A stretch of DNA of 64,000 bases from Bacteroidota bacterium (GTDB lineage Bacteria > Bacteroidota > Bacteroidia > Bacteroidales > Prolixibacteraceae). The stretch's first letter is position 1. Each line of letters begins with the position of its first letter. The stretch is from assembly GCA_029265715.1 (NCBI GenBank), contig JAJUGZ010000001.1:62001-126000 (forward strand), read 5' to 3'. The notes below the pieces were generated by a model that saw nothing but the letters and a program-made list of their open reading frames with translations, made no database searches and was not told the origin of the DNA. The position numbers and the translations under genes are program-made. Shown here in pieces: positions 1 through 9,426 of the stretch.

Positions 1-3000
1 TTGGCCGTTCACGACAACTTTTGCCATAGCAGTAAGATTGCCCAGATTGATCACAACACGCTCATTTTCTGGTAGTTTTTCCAAATTAAACTTATTGGTG
101 TAGAAAGCTGTTCCTGAATAGTATTTGATCCGCTCGTCTGAAGAAGTTGTCCAATCCTGAAGGGTTTCGAACACAACCGATTGTTCCGGACCGCGCTGAG
201 CTACATCGAATTGAACGGTCCACGGGCCTTTCAGTTCGGTCAAAAGCGTTGGCTCCGGATAGTTGGCTTCCACACCGTTGGCTAAAGCCGGGCCTGCCTG
301 TTTGCGAAAAACCACGAACACACTTTCGTAAGGAGCCAGTTTCAACGGGACGGCTGTGGTATTCTCTTTCTGTTCATATGCTGGAAGTTGACGCGTCGAT
401 CCGGTGGTAGCTTCCCAAAGTTCGGGCTGCAGGCCTTTGACCCGAAATTCAGGGGTAATCAGCTTGGTTTCTCCGGTTTGGTTGGTCACAAAGTAGAACT
501 CACCATTTTTCGAAGTGCGGTGTCCGTAGTGAATGGTGCGGTCTTCGGGCAGTTTGCAATCGGGAGTACAGTTGATTTGAGCGAATGCTTCTTCCATGCT
601 CAAGCCATTCATGATTGTCCCTTTTCCGAATCTGCGTGATTTTACTTTCACCCCGTCCACATCGCCCCATAATTCGGCCGCCATTCTCTGAACTTGCAGA
701 TCAGCTTCAGGCTGGTTTTGCAGGCTGGGGGAACGTTTAGGCGCCGGCCCAAGAACAACAGCACCATCGCGGACCAACTGTTTGATTTTAGCCAGCAACT
801 CAGGCCGCATGGTTTCCAGTTTGGGTAATACCAGAATCCGGTATTGTGTTCCGTGGGGCAGAGTAATCAGTCCATCTTTCACTGTCATGTATTTTTCGAT
901 CACTTCAGCATTCATATAGTCGAACTGATATCCAACCGGAAGTTCAGGATAAGTAATTCCCGTCATTTTGGGAGCATCTTCACCTATAAAATAAGCGATA
1001 TCGGCAACATTTATACCCTGCTGGAGAAGGTAATTGGTCCGTTTCAGATAATCAACATAAACATCCAGTTGCGAAAACCAGGTGTTCTTACGATTGAATT
1101 CGTTTCCAAAATCAGCATTGATACCAGGTGTTTTGTTCTCATACGGCTGGCTAATATAGACATGCAGTAAGGTATTGTTTATCCCTTCAGCAAAAAAACG
1201 ATCTCCCCGTTGTTTAAACATTGCAGGATATCTACTGAAAGCAGGTCCACCACAGGTATTCGATTCGGCTGAAATTTTTGTTTTCCCGTAAATGTGTCCG
1301 CAAGAAGTAGCCGCACGGTTTTCAATATTTCCCAAATCACCTTCGCTCCAGAATTCACCCCCGATCTCATCCGATTGTCCGCCGTACATCAGGAATTCAC
1401 CAGGGAAGCCCCAGTGGCCGTAGCATTCCAACCAGGTGTGCAATCCATTATTATGACTGATATCTCTTAACCCTCCGACATAATCATAAGCAACCTTGTC
1501 GGCCACCATGCGACGCATATCCCATAAGAATCGGTCGGAAGCCTGTTGGCTGTTTACCACATATCCTTTATAAACCGGAAGAAACGGAACCGGATCATAT
1601 CCGTACCGTTGCCGGAAGTCATCCAGAAAGTCGTCGGTAAAGTTTTGCCCGCCAGTTTCATAACTATCCTGAACCACTACCTTAAAGGTTTTGCGATCGG
1701 CTTCCGGAATACGTTTCAAAATTTCGCCAATATAACCATGAAAATGTTTTTCCGCGTGTTTTTTACTCATCTTATCCACCTCGTAACCTGTAGCTTCAGG
1801 AGATGCCGGAGCATTTGTTGTTCCGGTAGGGGTCATTCCTGTACGAAGAATCACCCAGTTCCCTTCAGGAACATCCCAGTTCAATGTGCCATCAGCAGCA
1901 AGATAGCTGGTCAGGTCCAGAACTTTCGATGCATCAATTACTGTCGATTTATCTCGAGGCTCTGCTTGCTCCGACCATTGGTATTCGTGCCAGTAAGGGA
2001 GTGGCGTTTGGTACATTTTTGCCAATGTCTTTTCGGGGTAACGCTCAACACGGGGGGATGCTGAAAGCTCTACTTCGGCCAGACCGTTACTTGCATTTAT
2101 ACCTTTCACAATAAGCCGGAATGAAGTAGCTGTTATCTCCGGGAACGAGACAACCACCGGGGCATACGGATCAAAACCTACATTTAATTCTGCATTGAAA
2201 CGGTTAACCTGGAATTCAGCAATCGTCCGGTAATTCCCATTGACTTCTTTAACTTGAAGCTCTGCCGGATTGTTAATGGGCTTTTCAATCGGAAAAACAG
2301 AAAGACTCCTGGCCGTGAAAGGTGCCTTTGATTCGAAATCGATAGAAAAATCTCCTTCAGCAGGAAAGTTGATCCCCGTTTTGCGGTCGCGATCAGTCAG
2401 CTTTGACAAATTATCGACCCGGGGGGAAGAACTGATTTTCGCATTGTTGCTATTCAGAATCAGTTGATCATCCTTCGGTTGTGGATAAGCAATCACCTTT
2501 ACATCCTGAAAGAGCTCGATCGGTTTATCCAGTTTTTGACTAAATTTCTGCGGGCCACTCACATGCAATTCCGAAGTCGTCAAATAACGCATGGCTTCCT
2601 CTGGCTTAACCCAGGGCCCCCCCGATTGACTCCAGCCCGGTGAATTGAAGATCCCGATTTCGATGTTCAGTTCGGTCGCCTTTTTCAGAGCTGCGTGCAG
2701 AATATTCCACCATTCGTCACTAAATATTTTTACCTTTCCATAAGGCACATCGCTCTGCCCGATGTAGCCAATAAACGCACGGTTGATACCGGCTTTTTTC
2801 ATCGACTCCAAGTCTTTCTCAACTCCTTCCTTCGAAATATTATCCGAAATCCAATACCAGTAAACGCTGGTTTGCATTGAATCGGGAGGAGTGAGAAAAC
2901 CGCGTTCAAGCGCTTCGCCGGATACCATTTTTTTATCCAATCCGCAAGAAATAAAAAGTAAAAGAAGAATCAATCCGGGGAATAATCCCGGTACATTGTG

Positions 3001-3009
3001 TCTGTTCAT
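1..3009 (-). CDS. GH106-like alpha-L-rhamnosidase, secreted lipoprotein (3' end truncated by window edge)
   Basis: My own reading of the minus strand from ATG at 3009 gives MNRHNVPGLFPGLILLLLFISCGLDKK (lipobox), then SVYWYWISDNISKEGVEKDLESMKKAGINRAFIGYIGQ and FNSPGWSQSGGPWVKPEEAMRYL, typical of GH106-type proteins. The frame is still open at position 1 (...NERVVINLGNLTAMAKVVVNGQ), so the ORF track omitted it. Confidence 0.8.
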   Translation of the reverse strand, partial: MNRHNVPGLFPGLILLLLFISCGLDKKMVSGEALERGFLTPPDSMQTSVYWYWISDNISKEGVEKDLESMKKAGINRAFIGYIGQSDVPYGKVKIFSDEWWNILHAALKKATELNIEIGIFNSPGWSQSGGPWVKPEEAMRYLTTSELHVSGPQKFSQKLDKPIELFQDVKVIAYPQPKDDQLILNSNNAKISSSPRVDNLSKLTDRDRKTGINFPAEGDFSIDFESKAPFTARSLSVFPIEKPINNPAELQVKEVNGNYRTIAEFQVNRFNAELNVGFDPYAPVVVSFPEITATSFRLIVKGINASNGLAEVELSASPRVERYPEKTLAKMYQTPLPYWHEYQWSEQAEPRDKSTVIDASKVLDLTSYLAADGTLNWDVPEGNWVILRTGMTPTGTTNAPASPEATGYEVDKMSKKHAEKHFHGYIGEILKRIPEADRKTFKVVVQDSYETGGQNFTDDFLDDFRQRYGYDPVPFLPVYKGYVVNSQQASDRFLWDMRRMVADKVAYDYVGGLRDISHNNGLHTWLECYGHWGFPGEFLMYGGQSDEIGGEFWSEGDLGNIENRAATSCGHIYGKTKISAESNTCGGPAFSRYPAMFKQRGDRFFAEGINNTLLHVYISQPYENKTPGINADFGNEFNRKNTWFSQLDVYVDYLKRTNYLLQQGINVADIAYFIGEDAPKMTGITYPELPVGYQFDYMNAEVIEKYMTVKDGLITLPHGTQYRILVLPKLETMRPELLAKIKQLVRDGAVVLGPAPKRSPSLQNQPEADLQVQRMAAELWGDVDGVKVKSRRFGKGTIMNGLSMEEAFAQINCTPDCKLPEDRTIHYGHRTSKNGEFYFVTNQTGETKLITPEFRVKGLQPELWEATTGSTRQLPAYEQKENTTAVPLKLAPYESVFVVFRKQAGPALANGVEANYPEPTLLTELKGPWTVQFDVAQRGPEQSVVFETLQDWTTSSDERIKYYSGTAFYTNKFNLEKLPENERVVINLGNLTAMAKVVVNGQ

Positions 3010-3031
3010 CAGTATGATTTATTGGTTTTTA

Positions 3032-4846
3032 TTAGTTTTTTTCAGAATAAACAAAATTGAAACGGCCGCCGGGAGCTGTATCCCCATTAACATAGAAATC
3101 CATGATATTGCCATTCTCCTGCATATTGTCATTCCATTTCAGTTCAATATCAACCGGTTTTCCAAGCAGGTTCAGAATTGCTCTTGGAATTTCCAGTTCC
3201 AGTTTGTTGTCGGTAACGGCATAGTTGGTTTCGGCTACCTGCTCCCATTCCCAGCGGTTATCTACATTTTTTTCTACAATGGCTTTCCCTTTCGGATTGA
3301 CCCTGTTGACAATGTAGTCGTAACCATTCCAGCCGGTCGATTTATCCCGGTCGGTATCAATAAAAAGCATCATCCAATTCCGATCGGTTTTAGGGGACAG
3401 TGCTTTGGCGGTTTCTACATAGAAGTATAGTTTATTGGCATCCCGGGCAACTTTGGCACCTGTGATATCGTTACGCCCCGAATTGTTTTTATAGTACTGA
3501 TCGTAACGACCTCGATGATCGCGGGGCAAAGTGTTCCCTTTGTAGTGCGAAAAATAAGGGGCAACATCGGCCCAGCCATCAGCTTTCCCAATTTTAATGG
3601 TTTTCGGCCCTGAAATCTTTTGAGGAGGCGTCATTCCTTTGAATTTCCTTACCTGATCGACCAACTGAAGGTAATACACATCTCCTTTATCGCCCCATCC
3701 CTTATTGGGTTCGATGTCGCGGCTGTGTTCCCAGTCGAACTGATCGACAAACGAGAACGGGTCTCCGGTCCAACCATCTTTAGGCAACCATTGTCCGGCG
3801 ATATATTCGTTCCAACCGGTCACAAAAACCAGTTCCGGGTCGAGTTCGAATGCTCGGTCCCACTGTTCCATAAAATTCCAACCGTAGAGGTAGCCATCTA
3901 CCCGCGGGTCGAATCCGTTTCGCTGGCTAAAGCTACGCCCGAAAGAGCCGGGCAGGTTAAACGCGCTGCAGTGCCCTTTTGTAGCCGGGCATGCATTTTG
4001 GGCAATACCCACGGTGACCTGTTCAAACTTGCCGTCGGCACCTTTCACATAGCCGTGTTGCGGATAGTTTTCGAGCCATCCCCACTGGTCATTACGTGAA
4101 GGACCGTTCACGTAGTCAGGTTGCCCGGGCCGGAAGGTGAAAAAAGCAGCAATCTCTTTGTCTTCGGGAGAATCTGTCAGGTTATCGGGATAGCCCATGA
4201 TGCAGGGTTTGCCTTTCCAATAGAACCACAGGTTTTTATACCGGCCCGGTTTATACACATCACGGTACAACTGTCGCAGAGAAGTTAATCCGTGAGGAAC
4301 AGGGCCAAACGGGAGCATGTAGGCAATTTTAGGCGTATTTACCCCGTCTTTTTGAGCCTGATCCCAGGTTTTTAGCAAAGCTTCGTACGACTCTTTCCAG
4401 GTAAGATCGCCATTGGTACAATCGAAAAACACCGCATCAACTCCGGCATCGGCCAGCATTTCGGCATGTTTGCGCAACACCCAGGGATCGGTGGTTTTGT
4501 AATAACCCAGCAAAGGTTGTTCCCAGAAGAAGAACCCCGGTTGCTTATCTCCCCAGGCCGGATGATGATAATCTTTCATGGCCTCGGGGTATTTTCGGAC
4601 AATTTCAGTAATATTTTTTACGTGGTAAGTTGTATCGTCGTCACCCTGGTGCCAGGTCCAGTAAAAGATGGCAACGAACTTGTCTTGTTTTTTATCGCCG
4701 GCATCGCGGTATTCACGTACTTTGCGGCCAAGGGCGTCGGTTGCAGCCCATTGATCGGGTACAACAGGCTGAGCAGGCGATTGTGTGGTGCAGAAGCTGA
4801 CGACTATTGCTGCTGCAATTGATTGGATAAGTTTTTTGTTGATCAT
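3032..4846 (-). CDS. GH71/GH99-like glycoside hydrolase with C-terminal CBM9-like domain
   Basis: 604 aa with signal peptide; FVAIFYWTWHQG, LADAGVDAVFFDCTNG, VFVTGWNEYIAGQW resemble GH71/99-like TIM barrels. The tail (WADVAPYFSHYKG...ANKLYFYVETA...LFIDTDRDKSTGWNGYDYIVN) resembles CBM9/DOMON-like domains. Confidence 0.65.
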   Translation of the reverse strand: MINKKLIQSIAAAIVVSFCTTQSPAQPVVPDQWAATDALGRKVREYRDAGDKKQDKFVAIFYWTWHQGDDDTTYHVKNITEIVRKYPEAMKDYHHPAWGDKQPGFFFWEQPLLGYYKTTDPWVLRKHAEMLADAGVDAVFFDCTNGDLTWKESYEALLKTWDQAQKDGVNTPKIAYMLPFGPVPHGLTSLRQLYRDVYKPGRYKNLWFYWKGKPCIMGYPDNLTDSPEDKEIAAFFTFRPGQPDYVNGPSRNDQWGWLENYPQHGYVKGADGKFEQVTVGIAQNACPATKGHCSAFNLPGSFGRSFSQRNGFDPRVDGYLYGWNFMEQWDRAFELDPELVFVTGWNEYIAGQWLPKDGWTGDPFSFVDQFDWEHSRDIEPNKGWGDKGDVYYLQLVDQVRKFKGMTPPQKISGPKTIKIGKADGWADVAPYFSHYKGNTLPRDHRGRYDQYYKNNSGRNDITGAKVARDANKLYFYVETAKALSPKTDRNWMMLFIDTDRDKSTGWNGYDYIVNRVNPKGKAIVEKNVDNRWEWEQVAETNYAVTDNKLELEIPRAILNLLGKPVDIELKWNDNMQENGNIMDFYVNGDTAPGGRFNFVYSEKN

Positions 4847-5135
4847 GGTTTATCTTTTTTCGTTGGTTTCGTATCTGTTTTTTCCCCTATCATTAAAAGA
4901 GAGCGGAAAAGTCTGATGGGGAAGGGAAAGTCAAAAAAAATCTATTGCTCTCATTCCTTGAAATCCCGCTATTTTTTTCCTTCTTCAGTATCTCATCAAC
5001 AAATAGTTTTTCTCTTTCAGTTAACACGATTTGTTCCATGGTCAGGTTCGGATCCGGCAAATACCATTCAAATTGTGAAAAGTAGTAGCGTAAATCCCTA
5101 TCCTTGAAGATGCAACCTTGTTGAGCCTAAATGCA

Positions 5136-7322
5136 TTATTGAACTGCATGCATGATTTCGCTCCAGTTACTGATCCCGATGATTGATTTATAGGGGTCGA
5201 AAATACGTTCCTCCTGATCGGTATCAGCAGCTTGGTAAGCATACCAGACCGGTTTTTTACCTCCCGGGTCGGTGGTGTCGTCGGGGAAGCGGCGCAAGCC
5301 GATCCGCAAACCATCTTCTGCACGGTTATCAATCCAGTTGTGCCATTGGAAAGCGTCGATCCCATCAAGGTTCTTCATCTTTTTCCAGGTGTAGGCAAAT
5401 CCTGCCGCCTGTTCTTTCAAATCCTGATCGCCGTAGGTCTTCGAATTGGTGCCGTTTTCCGACAGCCAGAGAGTTCGTTTGATGGTGCCTTTGTATTTAT
5501 TTTCCGGCTTCTTGATCCAGGCATCCAGTACTTCCAGGTTTTTGAAGGTGACCAATGCCGAACTCATGCTGAAAGTGGCGTTGGCATCGTTCCAGGTTTT
5601 GGGTTCAAACAAGTTTTCAGGATACGGGTGATAAGCCACAGCCCATTGAAAATCGCCTTCGGCATTGCAATAATCCTGCATGGTTTTCAGCATGTCTTTG
5701 GTGGCATAATACTTCGCTTCACAAGGCTCAGTCCATGAATGGGTGAAGGAAGCGAACACCTCGCTGTAGGCATCGTACTGCCGGGCTATGTTGTAGCATA
5801 AGCGCATCGATTTGATGTAGGTATCCATAAAAACTATCATGGGTTTGTCGCCCATGTTGGTCCACGAAAGCCCGGCGTCCACTTCGTTGTGCATGATCCA
5901 GTGGTGAATGCGCCCGTAGGCGTTGTCGCTACGGCAATAGCGGCTGGCCAGAAAATCGAGCGCAGCAGCATAGCAGTTCAGGCTTTCGGCGGTGGTCATG
6001 TTAGGCATAGTATAAATGCCGTCGGAAGTGTAATTCGGATGTTGGAGCAATCTACCGATTTCAGGATCGGCACAATGAGCGGCTTTCTGTACCAGAATGA
6101 TGGCCGCAACCACAATGTTTTTCGACTGGGTAGTTTGCAGCGTCTTATCGAGTGCTCCAACCTTTGCCTGATCGAAATAGTAGGTTTTGTCGCCATAGGT
6201 ATGAGCAATCGCATTGGATCGTGGTTGCAGGTACATGAATTCGGTAAAAGCAATATTGACGGTGGCGCTGGTGATGTGCAGGTCGTCCAGGTCGGTCTGG
6301 AAACCGCGTTCGGCAGCGAAACCACCCAAACCTTTACGTCCTGATGGCTTCTGTGCCTGAAGGTTTTGAGAAGCCGGAATCTGGTCGGCATAACGGGCGC
6401 TGGAAACAATTTCGTCGGAAGAAGCTCCGGTTTTGGCAATTGCCCATTTCGACAAGGCCCGATCGTATTTAAACCCGTCGCGGGTCACAAACCGGTCGAG
6501 ATCAACCGAGAACGAAGGGCTACTGAGCGCCGTTGTGTTCTGAAATTTGGTAATCTGGGTCAGTTGATCGTAAGGAGCCACTTCGCAAAGGCTGAATTTC
6601 CCGTCGCCTGAATAGTTTCCCTTGATACTGACCGTTGAAGCGCTGACTTTAACTTCAGTAACATGTGAAGTATAGCTTGCTGCAAGGTATTTTTTAATAT
6701 TCGATTCGAGTAAAAGATCTTCTGCGATCTGGTCTTCGCGGGCTTTAGCCAGCGCGGCTTCTTCGGCATTGCGGACACGGAATTGCATGTTGCGGATCTG
6801 AATAACCACCCCCGACTCATTCCCAAAATCGAGGCGAAGAAAATCTCCGGCATTTCCCCAGCTAAACTTTTTAACGTATTCTCCCAAATCGACCGAATAA
6901 GTTGTCCAGCTTATCGCTGAAGGAACCGTTGCCGTTTTTAATGAACGTTCTTCTGAAACCGGGGCCCCCAGAAAAATCTGCAAATTACTGATGTCTTTCG
7001 TACTTTGGTAATCGAAGGTAAAAACTACGTGATCTGAAGCATTGGATTTAATTAACGGGGCCAATGACAAATAAGGATCTTCTCCGGAAGTGATCAATTC
7101 GTACTGAAAAGTCCCTTTTCGGGTTATCTGAATTTGGTTTCCTGATGACTCATCAATGCTCATATAACTCAGAAAGGAAACCGGGACCGTCGGTTCGGGC
7201 AACGAAGAATCTTCTTTCCCGCACGATAACAGGATACTGCCCGTGAGCAGGAAAAAACAAACACTACGACAGGTTACCCTCCCGAAAAAATCAGCTGATA
7301 ATATATCCTTTCTTGATTTCAT
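5136..7322 (-). CDS. DUF5722-family lipoprotein with N-terminal beta-sandwich-like domain; putative glycosidase
   Basis: MKSRKD start at 7322 with lipobox LLTGSILLSC is more plausible than the track start at 7403, which overlaps the upstream gene. The C-terminal part (NIAFTEFMYLQPRSNAIAHTY..., IHHWIMHNEVDAGLSWTNMG, LSENGTNS) looks like DUF5722 proteins. Confidence 0.65.
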   Translation of the reverse strand: MKSRKDILSADFFGRVTCRSVCFFLLTGSILLSCGKEDSSLPEPTVPVSFLSYMSIDESSGNQIQITRKGTFQYELITSGEDPYLSLAPLIKSNASDHVVFTFDYQSTKDISNLQIFLGAPVSEERSLKTATVPSAISWTTYSVDLGEYVKKFSWGNAGDFLRLDFGNESGVVIQIRNMQFRVRNAEEAALAKAREDQIAEDLLLESNIKKYLAASYTSHVTEVKVSASTVSIKGNYSGDGKFSLCEVAPYDQLTQITKFQNTTALSSPSFSVDLDRFVTRDGFKYDRALSKWAIAKTGASSDEIVSSARYADQIPASQNLQAQKPSGRKGLGGFAAERGFQTDLDDLHITSATVNIAFTEFMYLQPRSNAIAHTYGDKTYYFDQAKVGALDKTLQTTQSKNIVVAAIILVQKAAHCADPEIGRLLQHPNYTSDGIYTMPNMTTAESLNCYAAALDFLASRYCRSDNAYGRIHHWIMHNEVDAGLSWTNMGDKPMIVFMDTYIKSMRLCYNIARQYDAYSEVFASFTHSWTEPCEAKYYATKDMLKTMQDYCNAEGDFQWAVAYHPYPENLFEPKTWNDANATFSMSSALVTFKNLEVLDAWIKKPENKYKGTIKRTLWLSENGTNSKTYGDQDLKEQAAGFAYTWKKMKNLDGIDAFQWHNWIDNRAEDGLRIGLRRFPDDTTDPGGKKPVWYAYQAADTDQEERIFDPYKSIIGISNWSEIMHAVQ

Positions 7323-7348
7323 TTCTTCTGCAAAAAGTGGTTGCTGCT

Positions 7349-9118
7349 CTATCTGGCAATTTCTCTGAATAGTATTTGCTTCCGGTATCCGGAGCCCTGA
7401 CATACAGTGGAATCCATCAAATGATAAACCGGCGACAGCTTGATGTCAGTCCCCTGAATACGAAAATTGTCGCGCCCAACTTTATCAATTATAATTCCCT
7501 TCGGAACAGAAATCTCAGTTTCACTGTCATGTCCCAACAATAAGGGACCATAGAACATCCTGACTGTACCCGGCTTCGTATGAGCCAGATTAGCAACTCC
7601 CTCAACGCCAGATTTAAAAGTGAAAGCATATTCAATACGATCCCCGACTTTGAACTCACGGACAACACGTATAAATCCATTCTTCTCCACTGCCTCTGTT
7701 TCTTGGTGGTTGACAAATATTTCCGGATCTTGCACCCATGAGGGGACGAAAAATTGGAGACTCAGCTTAGATGGATTTCTCAAACTATCGATTTGCAGAG
7801 TCACCATATTCTCAAACGGGTAATCGGTGTGTTGTGAAATTGTAATTGGGCCGCCAGATAAACGAAACGAAGCCGAACTTTCGTAAAATGCCGGGACAAG
7901 AATGGTGTCCCCTTTCTGGAAATAACTATATTCAACAGCCCTTCCCAAGCCCTCGCCCCCCCTCATCGAGCAACACCAAAAAGCTTCGTCGGCTTTCACC
8001 GAAAGGAAATTATCAGCCGGACCGGGGCAATTATCGCATCCAAAACCACCGTTTCCACGTTGTGTATGTCCAAGGGCATTATAATAAATCAACTGAGCAT
8101 CTTCCAGATAATGAAATAATTGCGTGTACCGCCACAACTGAACTGCCAACAAATAAGAATCGACAATGGCGCAGGGTTCAGTCCATTCCGGACGTTCAAA
8201 CCAGTTGAAGTTCTCATAATTTTCAGTCATAGCCTGTTCCCGGTATAGTTGATAACGTTTCTCAACTTTGGAGAGTAACTCTTTTTCCCCGGTAATTTCA
8301 TAGTACCTCAACGCCGCACGCAAACCAGTAAGGGTTGCATGAGTTTGAGCTTTTATCCCAACCAAATCCATTTCAAAGAAACGGGCCATCATCTCCTCAA
8401 TCAAAGCTTTCAACGGGGCAGTAGGAAACAAACCGTACGCCTGCACTACTCCATCCATAAAAATGAAGTCGCAGCCTACATCGGTCGAAAGTTTCCAACC
8501 ATTCACTATGTTGACCGAAGAGCCTGACATGCCGCCAGTTCCGGCTATCCGTTCTGCCGGATCAATCGGATAATTCCGGTGATGTCCGGAGGTTGGTAAA
8601 GCCAGGTTTTGAATGATCCCTTCAATGACTGTTTTTACGTTTGGATCTTTCTTCCACTGGTAATATTCGCACAGCCCACGCAACAACCAGCCATGACCCG
8701 AAAGTTGCTGCTCGTCGATTGTATCGCCCTGCAGCGGGCCTAAATATCCATTCCGGTTCAGTTTTTCAGGCAATATCCGGATCATTTCATCCAGATATTT
8801 TGGGGTACGATACGTTGCACGAGCTTCCATGACCAAGCCAAGAATGGTCCGCCCCTCTTTATCGCCTGGCCATCCGGCCGATGTTGGATGATGCTGTTTC
8901 GGGAAAACATTTTCCGGATAATAGATTTCCGTCTCGAGCCGGTCGAAATTTTTCATGGCCCGCTGAAACAATTCCCCTTTTATCCGAACATGATTAAATT
9001 CAATCGATTTTAAGGCAACCGCCTTTTCTGGCAGGGTTCTACACGAAACAAAAAACAACAGCAGGGGACATGCCAACAAGTGCGCTTTATTGCACAGACT
9101 ATTTTTTTTAAAATTCAT
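7349..9118 (-). CDS. DUF1680 / GH127-GH146-like glycosidase (beta-L-arabinofuranosidase-like)
   Basis: 589 aa lipoprotein (LLLFFVSC); SAGWPGDKEGRTILGLVMEARATYRTP, GFGCDNCPGP...FWCCSMRGGEGLGRAVEYSYF. Adjacent cysteines and overall layout resemble DUF1680. Confidence 0.6.
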   Translation of the reverse strand: MNFKKNSLCNKAHLLACPLLLFFVSCRTLPEKAVALKSIEFNHVRIKGELFQRAMKNFDRLETEIYYPENVFPKQHHPTSAGWPGDKEGRTILGLVMEARATYRTPKYLDEMIRILPEKLNRNGYLGPLQGDTIDEQQLSGHGWLLRGLCEYYQWKKDPNVKTVIEGIIQNLALPTSGHHRNYPIDPAERIAGTGGMSGSSVNIVNGWKLSTDVGCDFIFMDGVVQAYGLFPTAPLKALIEEMMARFFEMDLVGIKAQTHATLTGLRAALRYYEITGEKELLSKVEKRYQLYREQAMTENYENFNWFERPEWTEPCAIVDSYLLAVQLWRYTQLFHYLEDAQLIYYNALGHTQRGNGGFGCDNCPGPADNFLSVKADEAFWCCSMRGGEGLGRAVEYSYFQKGDTILVPAFYESSASFRLSGGPITISQHTDYPFENMVTLQIDSLRNPSKLSLQFFVPSWVQDPEIFVNHQETEAVEKNGFIRVVREFKVGDRIEYAFTFKSGVEGVANLAHTKPGTVRMFYGPLLLGHDSETEISVPKGIIIDKVGRDNFRIQGTDIKLSPVYHLMDSTVCQGSGYRKQILFREIAR

Positions 9119-9390
9119 CCGTATAAATTTTCAAAGTTGTTTCTTACAATTTTCGTATCTATTTCTGTTTTTCAAACTAGTTTTTCAACGAGATGGAATA
9201 GCCATTTATACATTCCCGGTTGGTATAAGCTTCAGCTTTTATGGCTATTTCATCCGTATAAATTTTCAATGTTGGTTCGTACAATTTTCGTAACAGCGTT
9301 CGCTTTTCAATCTGAATTCCAACGGATGGAATAGCCATTTATACATTTCCGGTTTGTATGAGCGATGGCTCTTATGGCTATTTCATCATC
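9116..9390 (-). repeat. Two tandem imperfect ~134-bp copies of a hairpin-containing leader repeat
   Basis: TTCATCCGTATAAATTTTCAA(A/T)GTTG...TACAATTTTCGTA recurs at ~9115 and ~9249. Each copy contains GATGGAATAGCCATTTATACATT..CCGGT..GTAT and ends with ATGGCTATTTCATC. Hairpin arms: 9192-9205/9241-9254 and 9325-9338/9374-9387. Confidence 0.85.
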
Positions 9391-9426
9391 TTTTTTTATT
9401 CAACAGCTTCCGGATTGGTTTTATTT

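Noticed and set aside
1546-2064. 172-aa plus-strand ORF
   Set aside because: It lies antisense to the GH106-like reading frame, which runs open across the whole region; composition (Phe/Arg/Cys-rich) is typical of shadow ORFs.
4884-4921. Hairpin CCCCTATCA...TGATGGGG upstream of the GH71/99-like gene
   Set aside because: Arms are short and imperfect with a 21-nt loop; not distinguishable from chance without a folding calculation.
5042-5368. 108-aa minus-strand ORF
   Set aside because: Overlaps the DUF5722 gene in another frame, with no family signature.
5996-6439. 147-aa minus-strand ORF
   Set aside because: Out-of-frame shadow inside the DUF5722 gene.
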